DNA of 64,000 bases from positions 744,001-808,000 of the forward strand of contig OX359246.1 of the NCBI GenBank assembly GCA_947179485.1, written 5' to 3'. Of the stretch, positions 36,461 to 47,369 are shown piece by piece (the first letter of the stretch is position 1; the number at the start of each line of letters is the position of its first letter). Below the pieces are notes generated by a model that was not told the origin of the DNA, searched no databases, and saw nothing but the letters and a program-made list of their open reading frames with translations. Source of the stretch: Allacma fusca. Lineage: Eukaryota; Arthropoda; Collembola; Symphypleona; Sminthuridae. A program made the position numbers and the translations under genes.

Positions 36461-37662
36461 TTATCTCGGGAAAGATAAATCCCAAAAACTACACGCCACA
36501 CAAGGCAGAAAATGAACCAGACCAGGGCCAATGAGTGGGCGCCCCAGGAAAATAAATTGCATCGCGTACAACCTCCCTATACCGACCCTGCATCGGTTCG
36601 AAATTTCGAATCAAAATAAGCAAGCGTTTTTTTTACCAGGTATGAATTTCGATATAAAAAACATATTTTCGAGGCGGAATCTTTGTATTATTTGAAAGGC
36701 AAAGATTCTTTGTTAGGAGGTCCGTTGTAGCGAGGTTGGAGGTTGAAATTGACTGTAATGAGTATATATTCCTCGGAACACAATTGAGATCTCAGCTTTC
36801 TCTCATCATGTAATTATTGCCATTTTTAATGGAATTTCCGTTCCTTATCTGCCCCTAATTACAATCCTATTAGTAGAAGATAGGACTGCATCCCGTCACT
36901 TGGGAACAATTTATTTACAGTGTGCTCTCACTATTAGGGCACCCTTGCAAGAAATTCAACTTCAATGGAATTTTTATTGACTCTGGAAAAGTAGACCGTT
37001 CAGTGAAAATATTTTTTCTTATATGGAGGTCCCTTATAGCAAGCTGTGACTTTGAGCACACTGCTGCTTTTAGTGGTTTAATCTTTGCTTCGTAGATTTA
37101 AAAGCTTTTGGAAATATGAAAAAAAATGTGTTGGATCATTTGAGTATTTTCCCACACCAATAACACTTTGTTACTTTCTTATTTTCCCTCACACTTCATT
37201 TTCATGAAATATTACGGCGCCATGGGAATCTTTCCCACAATAATTTTTTGACACATTTTCTTCATTAAATTTTCTCCCGGGTGGACCTAATGGCCTTTTA
37301 ATCTTCCCATTTTCCATAATGACTACACACACACATGAAATATTGGGACACATTTTCCATTTTTTTACCAGTCCCTGTTGAATTAGATCCCCATTTTTAT
37401 AAACCCAGTTTGATTTTCCCAAAATCATGAAGTTCTTCGACCTGAAAATCTGGAACAATTTTTAAATTTCGGTAAGGTTCGCTCCAGAAAAATGTTTTTC
37501 TGGCCAGAAACCCCAATGAATATTTTTCCCTGGTTTTGCCCATAACCATAAATATACGGTGGATTCAAAATTCGCAAAATGTTTTCCAAAATTTACCCGC
37601 AATTTTTCTGCAAAACTGTAGAAATCCTTGGTTGAGAACATTGGTATAGAAAATTTGCTTAC
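36461..37662. other. Left C-D intron next to exon C
   Basis: Non-coding. It has a terminal-repeat element end near 36.72-36.76 kb (GTCCGTTGTAGCGAGGTTGG ... ACTGTA) and the intron start after the exon C donor. Confidence 0.45.
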
Positions 37663-37761
37663 CCTGGTAGTGCCCAAAAGGAGCGCGTCCATTTCCCCCT
37701 CTGCTGCAACATTGCCAGCTCGCGTGGTCACTTTGCAGCTTCCCGCGTCGTACATTGCCAT
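37663..37761 (-). CDS. Alternative first exon C of the left paralog
   Basis: This 33-codon exon begins with MAMYDAGSCK and ends in EGEMDALLLGTTR at the strong donor AGG|GTAAGC, phase 0. Its partner at 49503-49601 on the other strand has the same length, and both flanking motifs are identical. The middle (about residues 11-21) varies but stays in frame. Upstream homology continues on DNA (CATTCAAAT...TTCCCG) but is offset by a single-base indel, so it is non-coding leader and the ATG is the true start. The start context GCCATGG is strong. No signal peptide or transmembrane segment is seen. The protein family is unknown to me. Confidence 0.85.
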
Positions 37762-37802
37762 GGCGTCGGCCCTGGTACCAGAGTCGCGGGAATATTTGAA
37801 TG
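37762..37802 (-). promoter_or_regulatory. Conserved 5' leader of exon C
   Basis: This stretch upstream of the exon C ATG aligns with 49461-49502 on the right (CATTCAAAT, then TTCCCG, then GCCG(A/T)CGC next to the ATG). Indels put it out of frame with the coding exon, so it behaves as an untranslated leader or core promoter. Confidence 0.5.
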
Positions 37803-38041
37803 TCACACTTTAAAATATGGAAACTTTTCGAATCCTCTGGATTCCCCAAGAGAAACAGTAAATACTTTCACTTGAGATCAAAATTTGCGAATTCAAGGCG
37901 CGAATTTCAAATAAAAGCGCGCACGTTTTCAAAATTTAACTGAATTAATGTATTTTTGGCCTGGAACTTTGAGTAAGGAGAGGCGCAACAATTCCGGTTG
38001 AGGGATAGAGCGGAGAGGCTGGAGTGGATTGACTGGGAGGG

Positions 38042-38062
38042 AATTCCCTCACTGTCCCTCTC
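38042..38062 (-). promoter_or_regulatory. Promoter-proximal element upstream of exon C, left copy
   Basis: On the minus strand this reads GAGAGGGACAGTGAGGGAA followed by TT. It is identical over 21 bases to 49184-49204 on the plus strand. It lies 0.28 kb upstream of the exon C ATG, against 0.30 kb on the right. The sequence is purine-rich and GAGA-like, so some similarity could reflect low complexity, but the position and exact match argue for a shared promoter element. Confidence 0.5.
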
Positions 38063-39185
38063 CCTCACTCTCTGCTCACTCTCTTGACACTAGAGTTTGA
38101 TTTTTCACGGAACGGATTTTTTGAGGAAGGCTTGTTTAGACACTCCGCACCTTGGGACGCTTATTTAAGCATTAACGAGATTTGAGAGGATTTAGCTTAG
38201 CTTTTCTTATCCTCCCTTTTCTCTCTCTCTCTCTCTCCCCTGTAAACCCACTCTCATCCTTATGCTCTGTCCAGGACTGAAATGAGAAATTGTCTCTCTC
38301 TCTCTTGGACTTGACTGTCTCAGGATGGAGGAACGAATCTCCTCATTTCACATCTCGCTAACCCAACAAATGACGCTTTCCATCCTCATAGTCTCCAATT
38401 ACTTTCCCTTACGGCCTATACCCAGCCCAGCTATTATCCTTGGAGTTACGTCTCGACCTTTTTACAACAGACTCAACAGTCCGGCTCCTTCAATTTTAAC
38501 CCCAATCTCAAATTTTTACAGTAAATCCTCCTTCTCCCACAACCCTTTTTTTACAGGTGCTCGGAATATCTCTTGCCCGGAATTTGAATGAGAATTGATG
38601 GTGTAATTTGAGGAAGTGGAGTGAACTCAAGGGAACGCTCTTTATTGGAAAAGTTTCAGAGTCCTGGGAAAAGTTTCAAGGAGGAACAGGTGGGTGGTGA
38701 GGAAAGGAAGCCTTCCCAAATATCTCCCATCAATAAACATAGTAGACTCTCTTAACAACAGGTCTTGAGCCTCTCCACCAAAGAAAAAAGTTGCTTTTAA
38801 ATCAAATCTAAAATTCCCATTCCAGCTTTGAAGAAACAGATTGAGAAAATAAAAGATAAAAAAAATTACAAGGAAATGGGAATGATCTAAAAGCCTTGTG
38901 GAACTCTAAATGTGCGGAACTACAAGGGAATTATCACCCAAGTAAAATTTTATTGTCCGGAGTTGAATCCCTCGTGTAAATTAGGATGGGATTCAACTGT
39001 TGATTTAAGTTCAAGAAAATTATTCCCTGTGCACCAAAAAGATTATGTCTACAGGGGATTTTGGTTACAGTATCACCTCTGGGAGACATACAATTTTGGT
39101 GGGAAATTTGAAATTTTTGGGTCAAAATTTTGGTGATATTCTGATATTTAGAGTTTGTAATCAGAGGCTGTGTGAGAACTTTCAC

Positions 39186-39560
39186 CGGGAGAAAGTCCTT
39201 TGGAGAAAGTCCTTTGGAGAAAATCCTTTAGAGACAGTCCTTTGGAGAAAGTCCTCTGGAGAAAGTCCTTTGGAGAAAGTCCTTTGGAGAAAGTCCTTTG
39301 GAGAAAGTCCTTTGGAGAAAGTCCTTTGGAGAAAGTCCTTTGTAGAAAGTCCTTTGGAGAAAGTCCTCTGCAGAACGTCCTCTGGAGAAAGTCCTTTGGA
39401 GAAAGTCCTTTGGAGAAAGTCCTTTGGAGAAAGTCCTTTGGAAAAAGTCCTTTGGAGAAAGTCCTTTGGAAAAAGTCCTTTGGAAATAGTCCTTTGGAGA
39501 AAGTCCTTTGGAAAAAGTCCTTTGGAGAAAGTCCTTTGGAGAAAGTCCTTTGGAAAAGGG
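39186..39560. repeat. 15-bp minisatellite array
   Basis: About 25 copies of the 15-base unit CTTTGGAGAAAGTCC with few substitutions. Because the period is a multiple of three, long frames open on both strands (up to about 235 codons). They encode only the 5-residue periodic repeats W-R-K-S-F-G-E-S-P-L-E-K-V-L type and K-D-F-L-Q-R-T-F-S type. These are repeat artefacts rather than genes. Confidence 0.95.
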
Positions 39561-41409
39561 AGACGGGGACAGGGAGGGCGGACTGTGTGCTTTTGTAACC
39601 TCCGATTTGCGACAGAGAAGAAAAGGAAAGAGCTTAGAGTTTTGAGGCGGGAAGTGGTAAATGAAAGGATTATTGGAGGAGGAAATGGTTTCAACGTGGA
39701 ACATGAAGCTTTTGCAGGCTTAGTATTTGTTATTGCTAAATTCCGTTTGTAGCTCCGGGATTTGATACTCCGCCTGAATCTAATGCTTCCAATGAACCTT
39801 CCCCTCAAAAACTTTATTAAATCTTCATCCACATCCCTTCCTCTTCCCTTCTCTTCCTAACCGTATAGCTTATATGTACATAGGATCTAAGCGACCTGGG
39901 AAGGGATACAGTTCAACCTCTTTATCCCAATAGCCCGTCTGCAATTTTTTTTCAAAATTCCCTGCAATTTTTCAGCCCCCTCAATATGGTTTTTAAAACA
40001 AATTTCTCCAACCACAATGTCTAACATAATTTTTTATGAACGCCACATTCATTCAACCAGAACATTAAAATTAGAGCCAAGACTGGGAAAGAGACTTTCT
40101 TTAGAATGGATCTCAAAAATCACAGGAGACTGTTATAAAAAGCTCGGACAGCAACCAGACCTTTCTCCAACCAGAAAATATGCAAATGCCTATTAATCAA
40201 CCTATTAATATTTTAAACGTAAAAGAGCTTAGGAATAAGCCGCTGGAGCTTAGGCTCTTTCATGTATACAGAATTATTACTCGCGCGTTCCACATCCCCA
40301 TTTTAATTTTCCAATTCCAGGAATCACATTCGGGGAAATTTGAACGGAAAATTTATTTGAATGAAATTCATGGAAAAATATGGGTCCTAAGAACGCTATA
40401 TCTGCTTACTATTAGAGTCTAAGCCCGCTTTGACTGGACACTTGTTGAATGCTTTTGAATCGAACAATTACTCCCGCTTCTACACCAGGCCTTGCTGAGT
40501 AGACAATTTTCACTGGTAAATTTTTTGCGCCATTTTCGATCTTGCAGAAAAAATATCCGATTTTTAATATTTTCTGCCCCAACGATAAGGGTGAGAAACG
40601 TTTTCAAAGATTTACAAAATTCCCTATTTGTCACAATTTCTGTCGGTATTGTTATATTCCAGGATTTAAAGAATTCACAAATGTTGACAAAAATTTGAAA
40701 GAAATTTCAGGAGGGAATTTCACACTTGAATTGGACTGATGTCTAATTTACACTTTGACAAGGGGCTGTCCTTCCCCATAATTTCTGGCCTTGTTTACAA
40801 AACATATTGTTTTGGGTAAATTACAGGCATTTTTAACCTTAGTTTCCGCTTTGTTGTCTTTAAAATTTTAAGGGAAAATTTTAGCCCTTAATTGGTAAAA
40901 ACTTTAAAATTACACTTTTATAGTAAATTATAGTCGGGCGAAGGAATTTTTCCTACTCCCGCTCCACGGAAAGAATTTTATGTTTACCACTTTTAGGGAA
41001 AGCCCGTATATTTTGAACCAGGAAGAAATACGGTTGGTGGGATGTGTTGAGAAAGTTTAGAAGGAAAGAAGGAGCTCTGGAGTATGAGGTGAGTGAAAGT
41101 AAACTGGCGGTGAATCAACTCAAATAGGTTTAGGACGCAAGTCAAAATAAAAAATCCTTAGACGATAGTCCACATCCAAACTGACTCTCATCTTTCCCAT
41201 TTTGTCAAAGGAATCCAATGGAGATAAATCCTTTTGAACAGTTTCGCCGCCAAACGGCCTAAAACGTCCGGCCCTCTAAAAATTTCCAAAGGAAACACAG
41301 CCCAATCGAAATCAGTTGATAAAAACTTATTTTGCAGTAAATTCCATATTTTTGTGGGGTCATTTACAACCATTCATTATAATAATTATTTTCCAGAATT
41401 TTATTCGTC

Positions 41410-41480
41410 ACCTTTAGCGTAAGGGCTAACGTGTCCACCAACTCGCCTGAGTCTCGGGTTCAAATCCCCGTGGGGTCTAA
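41410..41480 (+). other. tRNA-like segment with A- and B-box words (SINE-type)
   Basis: Contains TTAGCGTAAGGGCTAACGTG (A-box/D-arm like) and, about 35 bases on, CGGGTTCAAATCCCCG (B box/T-arm). No anticodon stem forms and the acceptor ends do not pair, so this is a tRNA-derived repeat or pseudo-tRNA. Its 3' part aligns with 36055-36085. Confidence 0.45.
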
Positions 41481-42694
41481 TACGGATCCAACATTTTTAT
41501 AAAGAGTGAACTTATTCTGCAGGGATTTTTTCCCTCTGAGATTTTTCCCATCCTTGACCGTTTAAGTTATAAAATTTTGGCGCCCCACAAAAAACTGGTC
41601 TGATTATTCTATTCTTTACCGGGGAGCAATTTTAATGGAATTAATTTTGTAAAGGGCTGAATCTGCCAATACACAAGTCATTACGAGGCCCAAGAGCTAT
41701 TAATGTGCTTGTTCTTGCAAAGCCCGTAATAAAGGTAAAGTTACACGCACAGTACTTAGGACTGTGTGTGTGTAGTTGAGAATTATCTTTGGGAATCGAA
41801 ACCTTTTGGAGACTTTCCAGCCCCGTTAAAAGACTTGACGAGTTTTGAATGTAGCCCAATATCACAAGTGCATTACTATAAGCTCATTGCGAGCTAAATA
41901 GAGTGTGAGGGGGACAATTCTCAAAGGTTTTATATGTGTCATTCAATGGGACTCTTTTCTCTCAAAATTTGAGCCAACATTTTATCTCCAACATCGGACA
42001 CAATAAATTTTAAATTGTTTTCCAACAGTACAGAACGCAGTCAAAAATCAAGTGCCAACAGATGCGCGCATCAGGTGTATAAATGTCTCATTTATATCGA
42101 GCCATGTGTATACATATGTATATCCTTGTCTTGAGACGTGTCAAAATCTGCACCAAAATATTTCATCAGTCACCTCCAAACATGGACCTTTACATTTCCA
42201 TCAGCGTTTAAAATCAGTTGCGTAAAAATTTTGAAGAACAATATAAAAATTATTTGAAATATTTGAAGCCTTAACCCTTAATTTCCCAACCCAATTCTTA
42301 TGCTATTTCATTAAAATGCCAATAAAATGCCCAAATACTAATGAAAATTTTATACAAATTATTATTGCAAACAGGGCTAAAGGGAAAAAGTATTTAACCT
42401 GGCGTATTAAAAATACAATTTTTTTAAAACATAAATTTACAAAACACTTTGCACTAGATATACCATGGACAAATTGGCTTTTAAATAAAAAACATTAGCA
42501 AATTTTTTTTAAAGGAACGAAACTGCCAGAGGAGAATTATGGCAGGGAAATCCGCCCACCTGCCCCTAATTTCATCCAGACAAATATGCGGAGTAAACTA
42601 CTTGGAACTTATGCGGGATGTAATTGGAATGACACATGAATGATACATGGTGTTTATATGGGGATGATTATAAAATTTGAGTGTATGTACATAC

Positions 42695-42763
42695 CTCGTT
42701 CTGCTCCTCGTTCCCATCCGAGTCCTCATACGCCCGGTAATAGCCTTCCTCTTGGGCTGCCAT
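42695..42763 (-). CDS. Alternative first exon A of the left (minus-strand) paralog
   Basis: This 23-codon exon opens with ATG and ends in phase 0 at the donor GAG|GTATGT. It encodes a very acidic peptide containing YYRAYEDS near the middle and EEQNE at the donor. The same motifs at the same positions occur in the 23-codon exon at 44770-44838 on the other strand, with about 15 of 23 residues identical. Equal length, equal phase and conservation across two divergent copies are the evidence for coding. It is the innermost exon of the left arm and starts about 2 kb from its partner, so the pair forms the head-to-head core of the locus. The protein family is not recognised. The peptide is probably a cytosolic N-terminal extension, because no signal peptide or membrane segment is visible. 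The downstream common exon must lie left of this window. Confidence 0.8.
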
Positions 42764-43444
42764 AATTCCACCCCAGCTCCAGATGGCCCTCCAAAATTCC
42801 GTACTTAAAAAGGCACTTCACACATCACTTTCAAAACTGAACACGGGTGAAGTCCCTTGAAATAAATTTGAACCACTCAAATTTAAGGGCTTCTTAACAA
42901 ACATGATTCTTTACGAGGCACAATAACCTTTAGACGAATCTTGAGAAAAACATTTTCTTAATTCTCAAAATTTGGGAAATTGATAAATTGTTGAAATTTT
43001 CCCAAAGAATTATATTCTCAATAAAACGCCAAACTATTTTTAAAAATGTTTTGCAAAATTTTGATAAATTTCCAAGAAATTCCAGGCAAAAGCCCGAAAA
43101 ACGTTTTTTTTAACTTTGCACCTGATTTATTAAAATTTGCAAAAACAAATCCCAAAATATGGGCTAATTGGTGAAAATTTCTGGTAAATTGAAATTTTGA
43201 AGCCGCGGGAAATTTTAATGGAAATTTACAGCCCCAAAATAAGGGCTGCAAATGAGTATTGTGACAGTAAATTTAGAGCTCCTGGTTTAAAATGTCCGGG
43301 ACGCCTTTAAATTTGCGGTAAGTGCTGAGAGCCTCAAACCTTTGTATTAATAATTCATGGGAAAAGGGAAGGACGGGAGTGACAACGTGAGGAAGGGAAA
43401 AGCAAGACGGGAATAAGGCCAGTGGTAGAGGAGAATAAGATGAG

Positions 43445-43468
43445 GCAGACGTCACATTTTTTGACTCG
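43445..43468 (-). promoter_or_regulatory. CRE-like conserved element, left copy
   Basis: Read on the minus strand, the element is CGAGTCAAAAAATGTGACGTCTGC with one extra A relative to the right copy at 44094-44116. The core GACGTC is the centre of a cAMP-response/bZIP site. It lies about 0.68 kb upstream of the ATG of exon A, the same distance as the right copy from A'. Confidence 0.6.
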
Positions 43469-44093
43469 GTCCGTTTTCTCAGCAGGTACACAACTCATCC
43501 TCTTGTTTTTCCAAAGCGTCAGGCTTCGAATTTTTTCCTCCTTCGCGTAACTCTCCGCAATCATCCCTGGCCTAATCATTGCTTACATAAGGGCTATTAG
43601 CTTCCAATGTTCAAGTTTTTACAGTCACATCCCCCTATTACGGAGCTCTCAACAAAATTTAAAATTCTTTGAATTTTTCCTTCAATTTGTTTCTGTATTT
43701 ACACGACGACATACTGTTTTAAAAAATTTTGTTAGAGAACGCTCTCCGGAGGAATTTTCAACCAGGGCAGTAGAACCTCTGCATTTACGAGACGCAAATG
43801 TTCATACAAAATCCGCATGTGCTTAGACCCCATTAGTTATGCAATATTTGCATTAAAAAAAACCCGTTGACAAAACATTTACAACAAATTTCCCCCGCAA
43901 GTGACACTCTTTGAAAAAGGGTTTGAGAGAGGGAAAATGAAGTATAAAATGCGGGGTATGCGAGCATCCATCAGAATCTTCCCTATCTGTAAATGTGCAG
44001 AGAGTAAAAAGAATTGCGGAGTGTATAGGGAGAAATTTTTTTCTGTGGCTGAGAAAAATCAAAAGCGTTGAGAAATTGTCCTTGCGGAGGCAA

Positions 44094-44116
44094 CGAGTCA
44101 AAAATGTGACGTCTGC
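44094..44116 (+). promoter_or_regulatory. CRE-like conserved element, right copy
   Basis: This is the mirror partner of 43445-43468. It matches over 23 positions with one gap and carries the same TGTGACGTCTGC core. It lies about 0.67 kb upstream of the A' ATG. A bZIP/CREB-type factor is the obvious candidate binder (inference). Confidence 0.6.
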
Positions 44117-44769
44117 GGCAGCCCAATATAATTCCCATGTGCTCACACACAGCTACATATGCTTTCAGGGTTGGATAAAATTCCATGACCTTAAATCCTA
44201 AACATTTAATTTCGAATTTAAAAAATATCAAAAAATTATGAATACCTTAAATGTTTCAAAAATTGTCTAAAAATTTTGTCAAAACATGTTTGTTTTGTAT
44301 ACAAAAATGTGTTTTTGCGTAATTTTGCACGCAAAGGCCAGGAATAAAAAAAGGGGATTTGGGTTAAAATTTGCACTTTGTAGCTGAAATAGGGTGGGAA
44401 ATTTTTTTTTACCGATAAATTTGACAATTTGGGCGGAATTTCCTGGAATGTTTATTTAAAGAGGTGAATTGCAAATTTGCCCAACCCTTGTTGGATCCTA
44501 TGCCACGCCAGATCTGAGAAAGTTGTTGTTATTGCAAAAACATTTTTCACTCCCGGTTTCCCCTCCTCAGCAATTATGAGTTGAGGTTTTCAGCACCTCC
44601 CGTTTCCTAAATCCCGCATATGTTCTGACTAATCTCGGATTTCTCATGCTTTGCAAGAGTGGTGTCAAGAAATGCCAAGTGCAGTTTCTAATTGGATCCA
44701 TTTTCGTGTGCATCATCCTTGAGGTCCTCCGTCGTCCACCTGTCTCTCTCTCCAAGAACAACAACAACC

Positions 44770-44838
44770 ATGTCATCCACGGACGAGGAATATTACAGAG
44801 CTTACGAGGACTCGGAGGTGGATGAGGAGCAAAACGAG
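44770..44838 (+). CDS. Alternative first exon A' of the right (plus-strand) paralog
   Basis: This 23-codon exon starts in an excellent arthropod-style start context (ACAACAACCATG) and ends in phase 0 at GAG|GTAGAG. It encodes an acidic, tyrosine-containing peptide (MSSTDEE, then YYRAYEDS, ending EEQNE). It pairs with the exon at 42695-42763 on the opposite strand in length, phase and about 15 of 23 residues. The donor has GTAGAG rather than GTAAGT, so it is weaker than the other donors in the array. The frame stays open past the donor, but the homology to the left copy stops exactly at the GT, which supports splicing there. Family and function are not recognised. Transcription runs outward to the right. 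Confidence 0.8.
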
Positions 44839-47273
44839 GTAGAGTCAAATCTTTATTTATTTTCTCCCCCGCCCCTTTCCCTCCCCGCCCTCCCCTAACA
44901 TTTTTTCCATTTTCCCCAGTAAAATTTTACTCACCCCTAAATTTCCGCTCAAATTCCACTTTCCCCGTCACGGTCCGGACAAGCCAGTCGCCTTAATGGC
45001 ACCGGAATGACTATTTGCTTATCTTGAGCCCTTAATTTCCCGGGCTTTTCATTTATTATGCGCTGAAAGAAATTAGTGTCAAATTATAATTACCGCCATT
45101 TATCAACCCATTTTATGGTTCACAAATATGCATACAAGTATTTCTACTCCGCAGTCAAACCTCGTTTTATTGGGTTTCTGACCCGGAATGTGGCGCATTC
45201 AAAATTTACCATCCCAAACATCAGGCGCAACATATGAGGGCAAATTTTTATTCACAGGATTTCCGTTAGAAAAGAGGGCAGGCTTTGTGACATAATTTTA
45301 ACAGAAAACATTGCCTTTGAATTTGAGCCTGAAACAAAATTTTACGAAAACCCCCTTAAATTTTCTCAATTTTGAAAACATTTCTGAGGTATGCAATCAG
45401 AAAGTATGTTTTCATGTCAATTTTGCAATGTGCAATAATTGTGATAATTTTGCTGGAAATTCAGGGTCATCAGCGTCAAAATTTGTGAAACAATTGGAAG
45501 AAATTGAGGGAAATGTTTCGAAAATTTGTTCCTTTTTAAAGGCGTTTTACTGTAAAATTGTCTCTACTCCCGCAAACCAAATATGCGTCATTTGGGGAGA
45601 AAAGAAACAGAAAACACTTAAACTTGGGTGTACTTTCCTTGAACCGTACTAAATTCCCTGCCGCCTGTAAACCCTAAATTATGCAAATTTGTATAAAAAG
45701 CGTCTCTGTTTCCTTCCACTTCAAATGCACTTGCAATTTTCAAGCCGGCTGTTCAGGGAGACTCAAAAGTGAGTGTGTAAAGTACAGAGTATAGTTTCAT
45801 CCCGAGGACTAAACCTCATTTGCCAACTCAGCACATTTCCCTAAGTGAAAAAAATTTCCAAGCCCAATATCCAAGTTATAAATAAATTGAAGACAGTTGT
45901 CACCATTTGTTTTGCTATTTTTGTATAGAGCACTTCAAAATGTTATCGCGTCCGATGGTCCAGATTAAATATTTTCCTGACAAAAAAAAACAACTAACTG
46001 CAATTTTTACATACCTATTCCTACATCTGCCCCAAACGTGCAACAAATTTTACTATGCGCATATGTATGTTCGGGAACCTGTACTCAAATTTTCCACAGT
46101 AATAAGCTGCACACACCTAAAATTGTCACATTGGGATAGTTTTTAAAGAGCGTCAACGCTTTCAAAGCTCCTGGACCCCCTCCAAAAATTTACTAACCTT
46201 TGTAATTCCTATGGAAAAACAGATATGCGTGTAGAAATTGGCTTGTAAAATTTTTACAGTGGGACCTTTCTACACAATACGGGGTTCCCAAGATGAAATT
46301 TTTACTGTTAAAAGTTCCCGCCCGAATTTGAGGGGTAACATTTTAAGGGTAACATTTTTACGCCGATCAAATTTTGTATGGAAACAAATTTGAGGGGTGG
46401 TTTCTGGGTCAAAATTTAAGGGGAAGTGGTTGTTTCAGGTGGCGCCGGGTTAAAGCGGCTCGACGTTAAGGAATAAGAGCATTGTATCCACAGTGCTACT
46501 AAAATGCTTATGAGTCCCATTATGACTTGTGCCTATAGGGAATGCCCCTATTGAAAAAAAAACTGTGTATTTGTGCATGCGGGCCCAAATGATATTTTTG
46601 GATTTTGTATCAGCCCGTTTTCTTCAATGACGATGCTTTTATTAAAATCCTTCCCAACCACGCACTTGTTTGTCCCATTACGATTTCATTACGGCACTTT
46701 CTTCTTCTCCTTCTGTTTTATCCCAACCGACGAATGGGAGTCAGTCCTCAAACTAAATTTTTCCGATTTTTGCCCCGAAATTTCATAAAATTCGGCGGGA
46801 GAAAAATCCAACGTTTTTTTCTCCAAATCTGTTTTTTGTGCCCAAAATTTGACCCGTAAATCAATCGATATTTGTTCCAAGAAAAAATTACGCCTGGTAC
46901 TGGGCTGTCAAATTTTTATACGCCCTTATTAATTACTCTGGAAATAAATCCTATATTGCGTTTTCATGGGAAATTTATAACCCATTTTCGTTCAATTTTC
47001 AAAAACGGTTTCTAAAAACATTTCGAACAAAATTTTTTAAACAAATTTTATTCCACAAGTTAAGAAATCTAGAGAAAAAGTCAAGCCCAGTTGATTATCT
47101 GGTCGTGGAATGTGTCATTTGTGTTGTGTTGTGCATTTTCTCAAGAAAATGTTTTTATAGTGTCTTTGGGGATTTTTAAAATTTGTGCGGTCAAATGGTA
47201 AATACTTTAAGCGGACCTACCTTTGAGAAAATTGAGTTCAGTTTCAGCAAAAAAAACTTGACAAGTGGTTGGG
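44839..47273. other. Right A'-B' intron
   Basis: AT-rich non-coding sequence. It includes a pyrimidine- and G-C-run-rich stretch just after the donor. No repeats of note and no gene. Confidence 0.45.
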
Positions 47274-47369
47274 ATGCACGCGAGCATTAAGAGAGTTGAT
47301 AAGAATGAGTGGCGAGCACCGGCAGATGACACGGTTCAAGTTGTCAATCCCAAGTCCAAGGATGTCAAG
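47274..47369 (+). CDS. Alternative first exon B' of the right paralog, no left partner found
   Basis: This 32-codon exon opens at ATG with an in-frame TGA five codons upstream and ends in phase 0 at AAG|GTAATC. The peptide is charged and hydrophilic and includes KRVDKNEWRAPADDTVQVV. It ends in a lysine-rich stretch (NPKSKDVK). It lies between A' and C' on the same strand and has the same architecture as its neighbours, namely ATG start, about 30 codons, phase-0 donor and no signal peptide. No counterpart was seen on the minus strand between 37.8 and 42.7 kb, so the exon may have been gained on the right or lost on the left. Without a paralog, the coding call rests on codon-like composition, the donor and the context. 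Confidence 0.6.

Larger units (their letters stand above)
38063..42694. other. Left A-C intron
   Basis: About 4.6 kb between exons A and C. It holds the 15-bp array (39186-39560), a tRNA-like piece (41410-41480) and the start of a terminal-repeat element near 39910 (ATACAGTTCAACCTCTTTAT). No partner of exon B' was found here. Confidence 0.45.
42764..44769. promoter_or_regulatory. Head-to-head intergenic region between exons A and A'
   Basis: About 2 kb separates the two divergent innermost first exons. It contains mirrored CRE-like elements at 43445-43468 and 44094-44116, almost symmetric about 43.78 kb. No convincing gene lies between them. The rest is AT-rich and shows little similarity between the halves, so the duplication is old and only selected elements remain. 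A divergent promoter region is the natural reading (inference). Confidence 0.6.

Noticed and set aside
39045-39832. Overlapping open frames of up to 235 codons on both strands
   Set aside because: They exist because the array period is 15 bases, a multiple of three, so no stop can appear in several frames. The peptides are simple 5-residue-step repeats.
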